A DNA stretch of 6,973 nt from Actinomycetes bacterium (GTDB lineage: Bacteria > Actinomycetota > Thermoleophilia > Solirubrobacterales > Solirubrobacteraceae), in the NCBI GenBank assembly GCA_023405705.1, contig JAEXXR010000538.1, forward strand, positions 1 to 6,973, read 5' to 3'. Shown here piece by piece: positions 5,798 to 6,973 of the stretch; positions within the stretch are counted from its first letter, which is position 1; each line of letters opens with the position of its first letter. The position numbers and the translations under genes were made by a program. The notes below the pieces were generated by a model. That model was not told where the DNA came from, made no database searches, and was given only the letters and a program-made list of their open reading frames with translations.

Positions 5798-6973
5798 GCT
5801 CTCGCTCCTTCGCCCGGGAGGTCGCGCCGGAAGCGGCGCAGGACGATCGTCTTCTCGCGCGTCAGCTCGTCGATCGTGTAGCCGAGGCCCTCGCGCCCGC
5901 TGCCGGACAGCTTCACGCCGCCGAAGGGGATGATCGGCGGGCGGTAGTTGTCGGTGCCGTTGATCACGACGCCGCCCGCGTCGAGCCGCTCCGCCACCGC
6001 CATCGCGAGCTGCACGTCGCGGCTGAAGACGCTCGCCATCAGGCCGAACGAGGAGGCGTTCGCGAGCGCGAGCGCCCCCTGCACGTCGTCGGCTCTGATC
6101 AGCGCGAAGACCGGGCCGAAGATCTCGTCGTCGGTCGCGATCGCCGCGGCGGCGGGAACGGAGGCGAGGAGCGCGGGGGGCAGGAGCGCACCCTCGCCGG
6201 CTCCGTCCCCGCCGCGGACGCGGGACGCGCCCTGCGCGACGGCGCGGTCGACCTGCTCGGCGACCCGTCGCGCCGCGGCAGCGTTGATCAGCGGGCCGAC
6301 GGTCGTCGCGGGGTCGGTCGCCGGACCGAGCACCTGGCGGTCGACGACGGCGGCGAGCCGCTCGGCCAGCTCGTCGTGGAGGCTCGCGTGGACGATCACG
6401 CGCTTGCTCGCGGAGCAGGCCTGGCCGTTCATCAGCAGGCGGCCGTAGGCGAGCTCCTCGGTGACGAGGTCGAGGTCGGCGTCCTCGAGCACGAGCGCGG
6501 CGTTGTTGCCGCCCAGCTCCTGGTGGAGGCGGCGCAGCGTCGGCGCGCCCGCCTGCGCGACGGCGAGGCCGGCGGCGGTCGAGCCGGTCAGCGAGATCGC
6601 ATCGATCCCGCGCGCGCCCGCGAGGGCGGCGCCGACGTCGCGGTCGCCGTGCAGCAGCGCCATCGCGTCAGCCGGGATGCCGGCCTCGATCAGCGCGCGG
6701 TGGAAGCGCTCGACGACGAGCGGCGCCTCCAGCGGCGCCTTCGCGACGACGGCGTTGCCGCCGACCAGCGCGGCGGCGGCCTTCTCGACGAACAGCTCGA
6801 CGGGGAAGTTGAACGGGAGGATCGCGGCGACGACGCCGAGCGCCTCGCGGCGCGTGAAGGCGAGGTCGCGCGCGGTGCCGCCGAGGCCCTCGGTCGGCAG
6901 CACGCGGCCCTCCCAGCGGCGGCCGACGCGGGCGTTGTCGGCCAGCAGCCCGATCGAGGCGCGGATCTCGAAC
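5794..6973 (-). CDS. NAD(P)+-dependent aldehyde dehydrogenase, N-terminus cut off by window edge
   Basis: The frame stays open to the right edge, giving 392 residues of an aldehyde dehydrogenase that is normally about 480, so roughly the first 90 are outside. The GTG at 6903 is internal and not a start. Motifs of the family are the oxyanion-hole Asn in 'PFNFP' (codon 6808-6810), a cofactor-binding Lys in 'VVAKAPLEAP' (6739-6741), 'SLTGSTAAG', the general base Glu in 'ELGGNN' (6517-6519), the nucleophile Cys in 'NGQACSASKR' (6415-6417), 'EIFGPVF', and the closing 'PFGGVKLSGSGREG'. All key residues are present, so the enzyme should be active. The C-terminal 'INGTDNYR...PFGG' and 'REG' segments resemble the lactaldehyde/non-phosphorylating glyceraldehyde-3-phosphate branch, but this does not set the substrate. 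Its stop overlaps the IclR start by 4 bp. In this operon a semialdehyde released after ring opening is the natural substrate guess. Confidence 0.93.
   Translation of the reverse strand, partial: FEIRASIGLLADNARVGRRWEGRVLPTEGLGGTARDLAFTRREALGVVAAILPFNFPVELFVEKAAAALVGGNAVVAKAPLEAPLVVERFHRALIEAGIPADAMALLHGDRDVGAALAGARGIDAISLTGSTAAGLAVAQAGAPTLRRLHQELGGNNAALVLEDADLDLVTEELAYGRLLMNGQACSASKRVIVHASLHDELAERLAAVVDRQVLGPATDPATTVGPLINAAAARRVAEQVDRAVAQGASRVRGGDGAGEGALLPPALLASVPAAAAIATDDEIFGPVFALIRADDVQGALALANASSFGLMASVFSRDVQLAMAVAERLDAGGVVINGTDNYRPPIIPFGGVKLSGSGREGLGYTIDELTREKTIVLRRFRRDLPGEGARA

Noticed and set aside
3419..5881. Long plus-strand open frame of about 820 codons spanning the amidohydrolase and regulator genes
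   Set aside because: It is antisense to two genes with intact family motifs, has a low-complexity Arg/Val/Asp-rich translation and no recognisable domain. Long antisense frames are expected in very GC-rich coding DNA.

Overview
The window is very GC-rich, coding-dense DNA. It reads as one run of eight genes, all on the minus strand, cut by both window edges. The GC bias, strong Shine-Dalgarno sequences of the AGGAGG type, ATGA stop/start overlaps and protein families suggest a high-GC actinobacterium. Unusually frequent AGA arginine codons in part of the window would be compatible with a Thermoleophilia/Solirubrobacterales-like lineage, but that placement is a weak guess.

In transcription order (right to left) the genes are: an aldehyde dehydrogenase missing its N-terminus (5794-6973+); an IclR-family regulator (4910-5797); a dihydropyrimidinase/hydantoinase-type cyclic amidohydrolase (3398-4903); an isochorismatase-fold cysteine hydrolase (2637-3395); an 'amino acid synthesis' (AA_synth, former DUF1185) family protein (2026-2640); a DUF1989/urea-carboxylase-associated family protein (1397-2029); then, after an 85-bp spacer holding an inverted repeat, a class II aldolase/adducin-like protein (664-1311); and the N-terminal 218 residues of a phytoene-dehydrogenase-like FAD oxidoreductase (1-654).

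The first six genes are joined by 4-bp overlaps or gaps of at most 6 bp, so they almost certainly form one translationally coupled operon with its own regulator inside. A cyclic amidohydrolase followed by a carbamoyl/amide-cleaving cysteine hydrolase is the classical logic for opening a cyclic ureide or imide (hydantoin, dihydropyrimidine or similar) and then removing the amide or carbamoyl group. An aldehyde dehydrogenase could oxidise the resulting semialdehyde. AA_synth and DUF1989 are poorly understood families and would be the unknown steps. The substrate cannot be read from sequence.

Two enzymes have altered metal sites. The amidohydrolase has Glu-x-His in place of the first His-x-His motif, while keeping the bridging lysine, both later histidines and the aspartate. 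The class II aldolase keeps the catalytic glutamate and one zinc histidine but has Arg and Asn at the other two zinc-histidine positions. No RNA genes, insertion sequences, CRISPR arrays or attachment sites were seen, and no intergenic gap exceeds 85 bp.
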